Assembly: GCF_014641195.1 (NCBI RefSeq)
Contig: NZ_BMHQ01000005.1
Location: 124,001 to 188,000 of the forward strand
Source: Marinithermofilum abyssi
GTDB taxonomy: Bacteria > Bacillota > Bacilli > Thermoactinomycetales > DSM-45169
Reading direction: 5' to 3'
Length of the DNA stretch: 64,000 nt
Position numbers and translations under genes: made by a program. Numbering within the stretch: the stretch's first letter is position 1; each line of letters opens with the position of its first letter. Shown here piece by piece: positions 27,198-36,452 of this stretch. Below the pieces are notes generated by a model that had not been told where the DNA came from, ran no database searches, and was given only the letters and a program-made list of their open reading frames with translations.

Positions 27198-28086
27198 TTA
27201 TTGTTCGATATGTTTGGGTGAGATTTCCCCCGCTCGGGCGTGTAACGCATTGGACGAGGCGATGGCGGTAGCCTGAGTTAAGGCTTCGTAAAGATCCGTT
27301 CCGTCATAGATAGCGGCACCGAGTCCCGCTAGGAATGCATCTCCTGAACCAACGGGATTAACCGCTCGGATGGAAGGAGGGTTGATACGGTAAGCTTTCC
27401 CTTCCAAGGAAGCCCATGTCCCCCGCTCTCCCATAGTGATGATCGCCAATCTGATCCCTCTCTGGTTCCACTGTCGTAAAACGGAAAGGATTTCGTCATC
27501 CCTTGGAGGGCATCCGGTAACAGAAATAAATTCCTGAATATTAAGTTTGACCACGAAGGGTTGGGCTTTCAGCCCTGATTTCAGGGGTTCGCCACCGGTA
27601 TCCAACATCGCTTGGGCTCCGCGACTTTGAACGATGCGAATACACTCCTGATAGGTGTCCGGAGATAGACCAAGAGGCAAACTTCCGGAAAAGATGAACA
27701 AACGGCTTTCTAACGCCCACTTGGCGAGGATTTCTTTTAATGCTTGCAGGGTTAACTGCGGGTCCAGGTTCTAACAATTCGGTTTGTCGTCCGGTGCTTT
27801 CATCTACTATGTTGAGGCACATCCGGGTTTCCCCTGCTACATGGATAAAGTGATGGGCGATACCAAGCGTATCTAACTTTCGTCGGATCCATGCCCCATT
27901 GGTTCCACCAATAAAACCTGTAGTACGAACCGGGGCTCCAAGTTGATTCAACACTTTGGCTACGTTATTTCCCTTGCCCCCAGGTTCACGGAATACCTTT
28001 CGCGGACGGTGGATTCCACCGGTAGAAAACCCCGGTAGAAAATAGGTAACGTCCACGGCAGGGTTCAGTGTAATAACGGTGATCAT
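27198..28086 (-). CDS. 1-phosphofructokinase/tagatose-6-phosphate kinase (PfkB family), frameshifted
   Basis: The N-terminal frame (28086 down) has TLNPAVDVTYFLPGF, REPGGKGNNVAKVLNQLG and FIGGTNGAW, the substrate-binding motifs of the LacC/FruK group. The C-terminal frame has FIFSGSLPLGLSPDTY, LAIITMGERGTWASLEG and AVNPVGSGDAFLAGLGAAI with the catalytic Asp. A G3 run at 27760-27762 has one base too many (C3 on the coding strand); removing it gives LEPGPQLTLQALKEIL. The complete enzyme would be about 295 residues and would make the bisphosphate for the aldolase. The start overlaps the aldolase stop (ATGA). It is either a pseudogene or a sequence error; without it the pathway would stop at the monophosphate. 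Confidence 0.85.
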
Positions 28087-28961
28087 GATAGATCCCCCTT
28101 TCCACGATTCCGTGTCGATATCCGGGAGGTATCTTCCCGGATCCAGGCTATTTTTTCCATTGCCACCTTTTTGACCGCTTCCCTTGCGCTGCGAAGGATT
28201 TTTCTAGGATCCGATTCACCGGGATGTTCGGTTAAGAAAGATCGAAGCTCTTCGGCAAAAGCTTTCTTCAATTCCGTGGAGAAGTTGATTTTACTAATGC
28301 CTCGTCGGATACACCGGCGGAGATCCTCCTGGGGAACTCCGGAAGCACCGTGCATGACCAATGGGATCCCGGTACGTTGTGATATGGATGCCAGACGCTT
28401 AAGATCCAATCGAATCTCTCCCCGGTACACACCGTGCGCCGTTCCGAAGGCAGGGGCCAAAAAGTTCACCCCGGTTCGCCGGACGAAGGTTTCCGCGGTA
28501 GCGGGATCGGTATACCCCCCGGTGTTGGTTCCCTCTTCCGTTCCACCAATCGTTCCCAACTCCGCCTCCACCGGAACACCCACGGCGTGGGCCAGTTCCA
28601 TTACCTTTTCTGTTAAAGCCACATTTTCTTCAAAAGGGAGGCGAGATCCGTCGATCATGACCGACGTATATCCTGCACCCAAGCAACGGGCCACGGTATC
28701 GAACGAGTTACCATGATCTAAATGGAGGGCGACCGGTACTGTCGCCTGTTCCGCAGCGACACGAACCATAGAGGCAAGGTATTCCACCCCTACATGGTCT
28801 ATTGTGGCGGGTGTTGTTTGCAGGATGACGGGGGACCCCATCTCTTCCGCCGCATTTACTACTGCTTTGACGATCTCCAGATGGTGGGCGGGGAAGGCCG
28901 GTACAGCGTACCCGCCTCGGTACGCTTGAAGCAACATTTCTTTTGTCGTGGTTAGTGGCAC
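28083..28961 (-). CDS. Class II tagatose/fructose-bisphosphate aldolase (GatY/KbaY type)
   Basis: The 292 residues hold the class II zinc ligands in VALHLDHGNSF, GTAHGVYRGE and LVMHGASGVPQED, and VPVEAELGTIGGTEEGTNTG carries the conserved acidic residue. N-terminal YAVPAFPAHHLEIVKAVVNA and C-terminal KINFSTELKKAF are typical of the KbaY/GatY group, which cleaves tagatose-1,6-bisphosphate (or fructose-1,6-bisphosphate) to triose phosphates. It sits between the SIS isomerase (two-base gap) and the kinase (overlap). Confidence 0.93.
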   Translation of the reverse strand: MPLTTTKEMLLQAYRGGYAVPAFPAHHLEIVKAVVNAAEEMGSPVILQTTPATIDHVGVEYLASMVRVAAEQATVPVALHLDHGNSFDTVARCLGAGYTSVMIDGSRLPFEENVALTEKVMELAHAVGVPVEAELGTIGGTEEGTNTGGYTDPATAETFVRRTGVNFLAPAFGTAHGVYRGEIRLDLKRLASISQRTGIPLVMHGASGVPQEDLRRCIRRGISKINFSTELKKAFAEELRSFLTEHPGESDPRKILRSAREAVKKVAMEKIAWIREDTSRISTRNRGKGDLS

Positions 28962-28963
28962 GG

Positions 28964-30022
28964 TTATTCCCCCTTGTCGTCCCTCAATACGACCACCGGG
29001 TTCAGGTTTCGGGGGCGGTCCGGGTTAAGTCCCATCCGAAGGGTGCGGTAATAAGCGGTCAACTGGAGAAAGGGCATGTAGAGTAGCGCCCGGCTTCGGT
29101 CGCTCAACCCAGGAGGAAACTCCAGTTTGTGATCAACAGAAAAATCACCCAGTTCTTCTCCAAGTACCACCACATCGGCTCCGTAGCGGGACAGGTCCTT
29201 CACTAAATCCCGCTCGTAGAGCCGGGTAGATAGCTGACTTAGGAGAAAGACCCGGCACCGTTCCCGAATTACTGAGATAGGGCCGTGCCGGAATTCGAGG
29301 GGGTTAAAGGCTTCGCAAAAGACTTGGGTCATTTCTTTCATCTTTAGCATCCCTTCACAGGCAAGGCCGAAATAAGCACCCAAACCGAGATAAACTATGT
29401 GGTCAAAACGGAGATCCTCTCCCAAATTTCGAGCCAGCCTTTCCGCTTCTAGAAGTCCTTTTTCACCTAACCGGGGCAGCTGGTGTAATTCCTGCAAGTG
29501 TGTTTTATCTTCGGAGATCCAAGTAGCGATCATCTGCAGAGTGAGTAGCATGCTGGTAAAACTCCCAGTCATGACGACGCTTTTTTCGCGTATATGTGGA
29601 AGGATAACAGGACAATCCGCCAGTCGGGCCGATCGACCTTCGGGGTTGCCGGTCACGGTAAGGCACCGGGCTAAACCTCGCTTCTGGACTTCGTGAAGAG
29701 CCTTTACCAGTTCCGAGGTGTCTCCTGAACGGGATGCACCGATTACTAAGGTAGGTAATTTCGTGATCACAGATTGGGGATGGAGCATTATATCTGAGGC
29801 GGGTACTGCCTTGGCGGAAATCCCGGTTTGCTCCTGAAAGTGATAGGCCGCAACAATAGAGAGGTAATAGGAAGTCCCACACCCTGTAAAAATTACTTCC
29901 CTGAAGGCGGTTTCACCGAAAAAGGCCTTGATGCGTTCGCGTTCGCCATCCAAAGACCGGATCGTATTTTCCCATGTCGTCGGTTGCCGTAGGATTTCCT
30001 TGTAAGTCGCAGGCCGATTCAT
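28964..30022 (-). CDS. SIS-domain sugar isomerase/deaminase (AgaS / GlmS-C like)
   Basis: The 352 residues contain two SIS domains like the isomerase half of GlmS: VIFTGCGTSYYLSIVAAYHF, LVIGASRSGDTSELVKAL and KSVVMTGSFTSMLLTLQMIA in the first, then IVYLGLGAYFGLACEGMLKM and CEAFNPLEFRHGPISVI in the second. AgaS-type enzymes deaminate galactosamine-6-phosphate to tagatose-6-phosphate. That would feed the kinase and aldolase that follow, so GalN/GalNAc or a related amino sugar is the likely substrate. It is the first structural gene after the GntR regulator. Confidence 0.88.
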   Translation of the reverse strand: MNRPATYKEILRQPTTWENTIRSLDGERERIKAFFGETAFREVIFTGCGTSYYLSIVAAYHFQEQTGISAKAVPASDIMLHPQSVITKLPTLVIGASRSGDTSELVKALHEVQKRGLARCLTVTGNPEGRSARLADCPVILPHIREKSVVMTGSFTSMLLTLQMIATWISEDKTHLQELHQLPRLGEKGLLEAERLARNLGEDLRFDHIVYLGLGAYFGLACEGMLKMKEMTQVFCEAFNPLEFRHGPISVIRERCRVFLLSQLSTRLYERDLVKDLSRYGADVVVLGEELGDFSVDHKLEFPPGLSDRSRALLYMPFLQLTAYYRTLRMGLNPDRPRNLNPVVVLRDDKGE

Positions 30023-30107
30023 AATAACCCCCGTTTTTTGAATATTTATTACAATATAAATATACCGTAGATGGGTTGATGGGTCAAGTTGATGAAAAGG
30101 TTAGAAG

Positions 30108-30839
30108 TTACAGAAGTTCCGTATAAAAACGGCAGCGATCCCCCCGGATTATGGAACGGCAGAATTCAATGGGTCGATCTTTCCCGTCATAGGCAATTCG
30201 GTCCAATAACAAAGCAGGATACCCTGTAGGAACTCGAAGGTATTGGCTTTCGTAATCTCGGATTAGAACCGGCTCAAAAATTTCTTTAGCCCGCGTGATG
30301 AAGATACCGTGTTCCCGTTCCAAATAATCGTACAACGAACATCGTTCTAAGGTCTTTTGCTCTATTTTCGGGACCCATTCTCTGGGGATAAACGAGGTCT
30401 CTAGGATAATTGGCTCTTCCCGAGCACAGCGTAAACGTTGCAGAGCCCAAACGTCGAAAGGTTCCTTTAACTGCAGATGCTTGGCAATACTCGGTTTGGC
30501 ACAGGTTTTTTCCAGAGCCAAGATAACGTCTTTTGGTTGCAAGCCGTGGGCTTTGAGAACCTTGCTGAAACTGTAAAACCCTGTGAGGGAGTGCTCAATT
30601 TTCGGTAAGGAGACGAAAGTACCCCGACCTTGCTTGCGATGAAGCAACCCTTCCCGAACAAGGTCATCCAATGCTTTGATCACAGTGTTACGGCTCACCT
30701 GGTATCGTTTCCGAAGTTCATTTTCCGAGGGGATCTGGTCACCGGGATTCCACTCACCAGACTCAATTCGTTCTTTTAGAATTTCCTTTAGTTGATGGTA
30801 GAGAGGAATAACGCTTTCGGGATCGAGTTGTTTAGCCAT
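30108..30839 (-). CDS. GntR/HutC-family (UTRA) regulator of the amino-sugar operon
   Basis: The 243-residue protein has an N-terminal winged helix (LKERIESGEWNPGDQIPSEN, YQVSRNTVIKALDDL, LHRKQGRGTFVS) and a C-terminal UTRA effector domain (WALQRLRCAREEPIILETSF, then FCRSIIRGDRCRFYTELL). Regulators of this type (AgaR2, NagR/DasR, TreR) bind phosphosugars. It lies 85 bases upstream of the isomerase gene on the same strand, so it is probably autoregulated with the operon. Confidence 0.92.
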   Translation of the reverse strand: MAKQLDPESVIPLYHQLKEILKERIESGEWNPGDQIPSENELRKRYQVSRNTVIKALDDLVREGLLHRKQGRGTFVSLPKIEHSLTGFYSFSKVLKAHGLQPKDVILALEKTCAKPSIAKHLQLKEPFDVWALQRLRCAREEPIILETSFIPREWVPKIEQKTLERCSLYDYLEREHGIFITRAKEIFEPVLIRDYESQYLRVPTGYPALLLDRIAYDGKDRPIEFCRSIIRGDRCRFYTELL

Positions 30840-31598
30840 GATTTCCCTCCCTTAGTCCTATATAAAGACGATTTCATCATATCATAATTTGAACTTACGG
30901 GAGAGCGTTTCCGTTGTTCCGGCACAACTATTAACCAGTAAATACCAGCGGTAAGGCCCCTCGGTTTTACCTAGAAAACATTTTATGATCCTGCCCATTT
31001 TGTAGTCTTCCCGACTAGACCTCCTCCCTATATAGCCAGTGAAGATCAATTACTACAAGAACTGAAGTTTCCTCAGGTATACATTACCAGCTGGCGAATT
31101 GAGAGAGGATGGGGTTCCGAAACGGGGACAGAAATAAAAGCTCTCCCATGCGGGATACCCGACCCCAACGTCCTAATTACAACTAAATCGTAAAAGCTGC
31201 GATTGCCTCACGGGTGTTTCCCGGGGTGATTCAGTCACTAGTTCTCGTTAACTAAACACCCATTTCGCCTCAACGCAGGCTTTATAGACTGCTCTGGTTG
31301 GCGCCAAGGTGAAGTAAGGCTATTGCTTGCAGCAAGATCACTGATAGTTCACACCCTGGCTAGGCCTAAGCCAAAGAGCAAGCAGATTTAGAGGGAACCT
31401 GTAGCGGGCTCCTGTAGCTAGGATCACTAAATCAGGTGCCTCTTTCGCAATTGCTTTAGGGGTGGACCAATATCCCGTTTTTCAGTTTAACCCTTGCCCC
31501 TGCGCCCTTCTAAGACGATCATGGGGGGCAGGCGTAATCGTTCACGCCCAGCACGCACGTTGATAAGGCACTAGATCTGTCTTCCATCCCTCATCTCG
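30840..31598. other. Long intergenic junction (about 760 bases)
   Basis: It separates the sugar operon from the conjugation module. The left 60 bases hold the GntR promoter (TATAAAGACGATTTCATCAT region). An AATACCAGCGG motif lies near 30940. The middle is low in coding signal apart from the oxidoreductase remnant listed separately. Probably a scar where blocks were joined. Confidence 0.4.
31338..31480 (-). pseudogene. Remnant of an FAD/NAD(P)-binding oxidoreductase
   Basis: About 45 codons read PKAIAKEAPDLVILATGARY, then RFPLNLLALWLRPSQ. DLVILATGAR is the end of a Rossmann strand typical of pyridine-nucleotide/flavin oxidoreductases (2,4-dienoyl-CoA-reductase group). No other part of such a gene is present. 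Judged by eye only. Confidence 0.35.
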
Positions 31599-32522
31599 TT
31601 AACACAACATTTGCTGCTCTTCACCAAGAGTACAAAAGTGCATCTCCGGATAAAAGAACAGGTCTTTCGCCTGCAGTTGGATCTGCTGAACTTTGCTTGA
31701 TTTTTTGATTTTATCCCAGCACTTTTGGATATTGTCACGGCGAACGGTGCTGGGAGTGACCCATATGATAGGTTCTTTGTTTTGAATGGGTCCCATTGTC
31801 TCAATGTATCGGACCATCTTGTCTTCGATCGTTGTTATTTTCTTGTAGGGATCCCTCCGCTTGTTGTTTTTGATGGTTTCCGTCTGATTGTCGTATTCCA
31901 GCCAGAATCCCTTTCCATCGATCTCGATCCGGGCATCAGGGTATGCCAGTTTACTTTGGCGTTCCAACCGCTCCTTCTCTTTCCCTTTTCCGTACTTTTT
32001 CTCCAACTTGGGCCGCCAGGAGGCCAACAGAATCTGTGCCGTCTCCCCTTGATTCCACCAGCCCAAGCGTTCCAACACCTGCATTCGTGCCATCTGTTTT
32101 CTGTCTTCGGGCAGGCGCACCTCCTCCTCAGCGGTCAACCGCCGAAGGGTCCGTACCAAGATATCATTCACCCCATAGTAATGCGTCCGTTGCACCCCGG
32201 TAAGCCGTTTGTAATGGATCGGGTATCCCAGTATATCCTCCACGACCGCTTTTCCGGCAGGCCCCAGTTCATACATCCTGGGTCCCACCTTGTAGTAGTC
32301 GGGGTAGGGGAGCCGACCCCGACGCCTACGATCGGGTTGATGCGAGATCACCATCTCCCCTTTTTTGTTGAGATCCCGTTTCAACTCGAAGATATAGTTT
32401 TCGCTCACATCCATGATTTCCGCTAACTGATGCGCCGCAATCATACGAAGTTTGTAGATGTTTGCAAGCATCTCCTCGGATCGTTTTAAAAACGGATGCA
32501 TTAAGCACTCAATCAAGTTCAT
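31599..32522 (-). CDS. Replication-relaxation (Replic_Relax) family protein of a conjugative element
   Basis: The chosen start is ATG 32522, after AGAGGGGGAT; the longer frame overlaps the next gene without a ribosome site. About 307 residues. The N-terminus is a winged-helix-like region (RMIAAHQLAEIMDVSENYIF), followed by GRLPYPDYYKVGPRMYELGP, HYYGVNDILVRTLRRL and a C-terminal part with DARIEIDGKGFWLEYDNQTE, resembling a restriction-like or REase-fold D-E pattern. Replic_Relax proteins accompany coupling ATPases in Gram-positive conjugative elements and plasmids. It lies last in the transfer operon, 14 bases after the coupling-protein gene. Whether it replaces a relaxase is not established. 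Confidence 0.75.
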   Translation of the reverse strand: MNLIECLMHPFLKRSEEMLANIYKLRMIAAHQLAEIMDVSENYIFELKRDLNKKGEMVISHQPDRRRRGRLPYPDYYKVGPRMYELGPAGKAVVEDILGYPIHYKRLTGVQRTHYYGVNDILVRTLRRLTAEEEVRLPEDRKQMARMQVLERLGWWNQGETAQILLASWRPKLEKKYGKGKEKERLERQSKLAYPDARIEIDGKGFWLEYDNQTETIKNNKRRDPYKKITTIEDKMVRYIETMGPIQNKEPIIWVTPSTVRRDNIQKCWDKIKKSSKVQQIQLQAKDLFFYPEMHFCTLGEEQQMLC

Positions 32523-32536
32523 TCTCGATCCCCCTC

Positions 32537-35356
32537 TTATTCCCATTCGTTCCGCTCTTCGTCTTCCGGCTTGCTTTTCTGCGTATCCGCATCGTCCCAT
32601 TTGGAAGCCTCTTCTTCCTCCCACAAGCTCTCCAGGTATCGGTCAATCTCTTGGTCCGCCTCTTCCCCTTTTGTACAATCCCGTTCCTGTAGCGGTCGTG
32701 CCAATTCCCGATCCGCCCAGGCAAAGGCTTCGTTCTTCTCCCGGTCAATCCGGTCGGTTTCCTCGCCAAAGTACGTCGGTTTCCCGTCTTTCCCGTAAAT
32801 GTACGGCGGATCGGTCCGAATCAAGAGAGGACGCTTTTCTCCCTTTCCGTCCTCCACATACAGCGCAGCCTGGAAGGACTTCAACCGCTGGATATCTTGC
32901 GTTTCAAAGCTGTTTCCGGCCTTTTCACCCGCGATCCGGGCATGGGCTTGGTCCTCCTGTTTAAAGGCCACTTTGGTTCCCACCAAGCCGAGTGCCGCCA
33001 GCATCATCGGATCTTCATACTGGTTGTAATGCTGCGTGCACATAAACAACGGAACGCCGAAGTCCCGTAATACTTCAATCATGTCGGCAAAGACCGGCAA
33101 TTGAATATAGTGAGCCTCGTCGATGATCAGCGGGTGGTTTTTCTGCTTGAATCGCCGCCGCTGAGCCAACTGCCAGTATTGATGGGTAATGTAGTTCATG
33201 GTGATTTTCAGGACATCCGGCGGCAGGTTCTGGCAGTTGAATATGACAATATGGCCGTTATCGATCCAATCCAGCACCTTCAAGCTGTTTTTCTGCTGGC
33301 CGAACATCCGGCGGGCAAGCTGATTGTCCTTCAGACGAACCAGACGGTTGCGGACAACTTCGGTGTCCCTGCCACCGTAGTTCTCCCGCTCAATCTCCTT
33401 CGCCAAGGCTTTCTTGGTTGTGTCGTCGGATTCCTTAAACTGCTTGACCAGACGGTTTCGCAAGGGGCTTTCCTTGTCCAGAAACTCTCCGAGAGCCAAT
33501 ATCGTGTGCTTCTGTTTGGAATCCAACAATAAGGCTCGTAGCCCAATCCGCCCGTATTTATCCAACAAAACAGAGTCCGTGCCGCCACCGTAGGCACTTT
33601 TCAGCACCGTAAGGGTGTCTTCCACCACCTCGTCCAGACTTTGCCACGGATGTCGGTGCAACAGGTTCAACCCAAAGGAGAAATCCCTCGACTCTAGGTC
33701 AATCACGTGAACCCGTTTCAAATCCACGTTTTTGCCGTCTTTCTTCGCTTTCAGGATACGGGTTTTCAGCGTGTTCGCCAACGTTCCCTTGGGATCGAAC
33801 GTTGTAAAGCCGCCTACTTTGAATCTTTTCTTGTCTCTTTTTTCGTTTTCTGTATTATCCTTGCACCAGTCTTCCAACAGGGATTGCATCAACATCAAGA
33901 GAAGTGCCGACTTTCCGGACCCAATATCCCCTACGACGGACCCCATTTTCCGAATGATATTTTGCCCGATTTGGATAACGCGCTGCTTGTTGATGGGGTG
34001 ATCCACATAACCAATGACCGCACCTTCCCGAAACTCATTCTCCTCCGGCATCTTTTGCCCTTTGACCAGGTGAGTAATCCGGTCATAGATATTTTGCTCT
34101 CCTTGTTCCTCCTGTTCTTTGGTCGGCCCTTTGGGCAATTGCAACAGGTTCCCTAACTCTGAATGGGTCCACACCATCCGGGGGAGAAGCGGATGAGGCA
34201 TGGGATTTATTTCCCGAACCGGGTTAAGACGTTTCAAGTGCCACCGTAAGCGCCGAGCATAAATGAAGTTGTCAAACTCCATCGCCGTTTCGACTTGGGA
34301 TTTCACGTCCTCGTAGATCGCCTGACTTAACGTATCTCCCGGGTCATTCGGTGCTTGTACCCAGAGATACAGCGCTACATCAAAAGCCTTCTCCCTTCCG
34401 GTGTGCTGTTTGAAAAGCGACTGATACCGCGCTTTTTCCATCGGGTCCAAATCCGATTGTTTTTTCTCCGGATGGTTGGTTTCCAAGCGAAAGATACTGA
34501 GCAATTCCTCTTCGGTAAGGCCTAGATTCTCCAGCCCTTTTTGTACTCGTTTCTTCAGGGGATCACGCACCCACTTGAACCGCCCAAATTTCCACGTCTT
34601 TTTGGTTTTGGTCGGACTGAACCGTAGATCGAGCCACGTCCCCGGCCCAAAGTGGTTCAGAATACTGGTGAGCATTCGCGGACTTGAAGGACGAAGCGGC
34701 AATCCGGCACGATCTCCCTTTTCATTAATCTGAAAGTAGCCACCTACTCCCCCTTCTTGATCCGGCAAAGGAAGGGTTTCTTCCGTCTTACCATTATCCG
34801 CTTTGTTTTTTGAAGGCCGTGACACGGTAAACCACTCCGCGTTGGGGAAGTGATCTCGAAAACAGTTTTTCACGCCGCTTTCCTTGTCCTGGGGATAGCC
34901 AAAATAAAACTCAATCTCTCCCGCCTGAATGTTTCCATGGATGATCAACCGGAACCACTCCCGGCCTTGGATCAGGCGTTTGTACCAGACGCGATACCGT
35001 CTATGCATATCCATCGTAAAGGCAAGGATTTTCTTCACCGACCCTGTAGTCCGGCGGTGTGGGACAATCCGCAAATATCGTACCTCTCGTTTCGCTCGGC
35101 GGCGGTAATACCTTGGAAGCACCACCGCCAAAATACCGCCAACGACTGCCAAAAGAATCAGGAGTACCTCAGACCAATAAAGAAAGGTGTCCCATCCCTG
35201 AGACACCTTTGCGCCGATGGCTCCGCTGCCATCCGATAACTCTATCAACACAGGTTGGATATAAGTCTCCCATACGAAGTATCCCAAGAAGCCAGACAAA
35301 GCTACCCAACCTAGGATTGTCCATTCATCGTACTTTTCCAGTCCTTTTTGTGTCAC
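32537..35356 (-). CDS. Type IV coupling protein (VirD4/TraG-like ATPase)
   Basis: The 939-residue protein has two N-terminal membrane segments (VALSGFLGYFVWETYI; LLILLAVVGGILAVVLP), a ~450-residue middle region, then Walker A GSVVGDIGSGKSALLLMLMQ near residue 480 and Walker B HPLIIDEAHYIQLPV near residue 735, followed by VPLFMCTQHYNQYEDPMM as the sensor region. The C-terminal domain ends in an acidic tail. This is the VirD4/TraD hexameric motor that brings DNA to the transfer channel. It is longer than most VirD4 proteins because of the N-terminal insert. Its partners (VirB4, VirB6- and VirB8-like, wall hydrolase) are upstream in the same operon. Confidence 0.85.
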   Translation of the reverse strand: MTQKGLEKYDEWTILGWVALSGFLGYFVWETYIQPVLIELSDGSGAIGAKVSQGWDTFLYWSEVLLILLAVVGGILAVVLPRYYRRRAKREVRYLRIVPHRRTTGSVKKILAFTMDMHRRYRVWYKRLIQGREWFRLIIHGNIQAGEIEFYFGYPQDKESGVKNCFRDHFPNAEWFTVSRPSKNKADNGKTEETLPLPDQEGGVGGYFQINEKGDRAGLPLRPSSPRMLTSILNHFGPGTWLDLRFSPTKTKKTWKFGRFKWVRDPLKKRVQKGLENLGLTEEELLSIFRLETNHPEKKQSDLDPMEKARYQSLFKQHTGREKAFDVALYLWVQAPNDPGDTLSQAIYEDVKSQVETAMEFDNFIYARRLRWHLKRLNPVREINPMPHPLLPRMVWTHSELGNLLQLPKGPTKEQEEQGEQNIYDRITHLVKGQKMPEENEFREGAVIGYVDHPINKQRVIQIGQNIIRKMGSVVGDIGSGKSALLLMLMQSLLEDWCKDNTENEKRDKKRFKVGGFTTFDPKGTLANTLKTRILKAKKDGKNVDLKRVHVIDLESRDFSFGLNLLHRHPWQSLDEVVEDTLTVLKSAYGGGTDSVLLDKYGRIGLRALLLDSKQKHTILALGEFLDKESPLRNRLVKQFKESDDTTKKALAKEIERENYGGRDTEVVRNRLVRLKDNQLARRMFGQQKNSLKVLDWIDNGHIVIFNCQNLPPDVLKITMNYITHQYWQLAQRRRFKQKNHPLIIDEAHYIQLPVFADMIEVLRDFGVPLFMCTQHYNQYEDPMMLAALGLVGTKVAFKQEDQAHARIAGEKAGNSFETQDIQRLKSFQAALYVEDGKGEKRPLLIRTDPPYIYGKDGKPTYFGEETDRIDREKNEAFAWADRELARPLQERDCTKGEEADQEIDRYLESLWEEEEASKWDDADTQKSKPEDEERNEWE

Positions 35357-35369
35357 GCATATCTCCCCT

Positions 35370-36452
35370 TCACTTGAAGTGAATATAATGGCTTACCTTA
35401 TCTGCCGGAATCGTACGCTCCGAATAGGCAAAGGGCTTAAAGTTATACTCCTCAATCCGAATCTTCTTGCCTTCATTCAATACCTCCGCAACATACGCCA
35501 CATGTCCAAATCGACTGTGCCGAAACTCCCCCGCATCCCATTGGGCCACTGCTCCGGGCTCGGGTGTTTGGTCCATACGGATTCCCAACCTTTTCGCGTT
35601 GTCATCCCAGTTGGTGGCGTTGCTAAAATGGCCGCCCTTCATCCGGTTGTGAAACGGAATCCCGACATCATTGAGCCGCCACGCAACATAGGAGGTACAC
35701 TGCCGATTGTAGAAGCCCCAGGCATCCACCCCAGAGGTACTGGCATTTTTATATGGATAGGCCGTAAAAGCAGAGCCGTTAACCTTCCCGGCCCTCCCTG
35801 CTGTTTCACACTTGTAAGACAGGCCACCTAACTGCTTGATGTATTTTTTCACCGTTGGCACCCAGTGTTTATTGAGTCCGTTGGGATCATTGGCCGCTCC
35901 AACAGGTGCGTATTTCGGTCCGATCTTATCCGGTGTGGTCAGTCCTTCTTTGATGTATAGGCGATAAAGATTGGAGGCCATTTTGTTGATCCCTTCATCC
36001 AGTGAAGAAAAGGACATCAAACCACCACTTCCCATCAACCCGCCCGGGTTGTTTTTCTGCTTGACTGCCTTGGACTTTCCGTTTCCTGTCTCATGTAAAG
36101 CGATAGCTGCTACTAACACCGGATCTACGCCGTTTTGTTCTCCGGCGTCAATAAACTGTTGCGCCTTCCCCTCAAACACGCCTTTTCCTTTGAGGTTTTG
36201 GTCCAACTCTTTTACGGTGATGGGCTTGCCGCCAGGGCGGCAGTAGACGCCTTTACCCTGGTCGGCCTTTTGATGCTTTTGCAGAAAGTTTGGAGACCCA
36301 AACATCGATAGAAACAACACCATACTCATAAACCCCATAAAAAACATCCCCGCAACGGCACCACAGCCCATCACGAGGATGACCTTTTTCCACTTACTCT
36401 TCTTCGGCTTCTGCTCCTCCAAGCTGGAGGGGTTCCGCTCCGGCATCGCCAA
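35370..36452 (-). CDS. Conjugation wall hydrolase: glucosaminidase-like plus CHAP domains
   Basis: The 360-residue protein has a membrane segment (residues ~24-50, VMGCGAVAGMFFMGFMSMVL), then a lysozyme/glucosaminidase-like domain with VDPVLVAAIALHETGNGKSK (catalytic Glu) and NNPGGLMGSGG. The C-terminus is a CHAP domain with Cys in YNRQCTSYVAWRL and His in SRFGHVAYVAEV. Two-domain hydrolases of this kind (VirB1-like, for example CwlT of ICEBs1) open peptidoglycan for the channel. The start overlaps the VirB8-like gene by 59 bases; a later start is possible. Confidence 0.9.
   Translation of the reverse strand: MAMPERNPSSLEEQKPKKSKWKKVILVMGCGAVAGMFFMGFMSMVLFLSMFGSPNFLQKHQKADQGKGVYCRPGGKPITVKELDQNLKGKGVFEGKAQQFIDAGEQNGVDPVLVAAIALHETGNGKSKAVKQKNNPGGLMGSGGLMSFSSLDEGINKMASNLYRLYIKEGLTTPDKIGPKYAPVGAANDPNGLNKHWVPTVKKYIKQLGGLSYKCETAGRAGKVNGSAFTAYPYKNASTSGVDAWGFYNRQCTSYVAWRLNDVGIPFHNRMKGGHFSNATNWDDNAKRLGIRMDQTPEPGAVAQWDAGEFRHSRFGHVAYVAEVLNEGKKIRIEEYNFKPFAYSERTIPADKVSHYIHFK

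Noticed and set aside
30900-31560. Possible group II intron or IS element in the long gap
   Set aside because: No domain V-like hairpin, reverse transcriptase, transposase or terminal repeats were found.
31725-32426. Long plus-strand ORF opposite the Replic_Relax gene
   Set aside because: Shadow frame; no ribosome site and the minus strand matches a known family.
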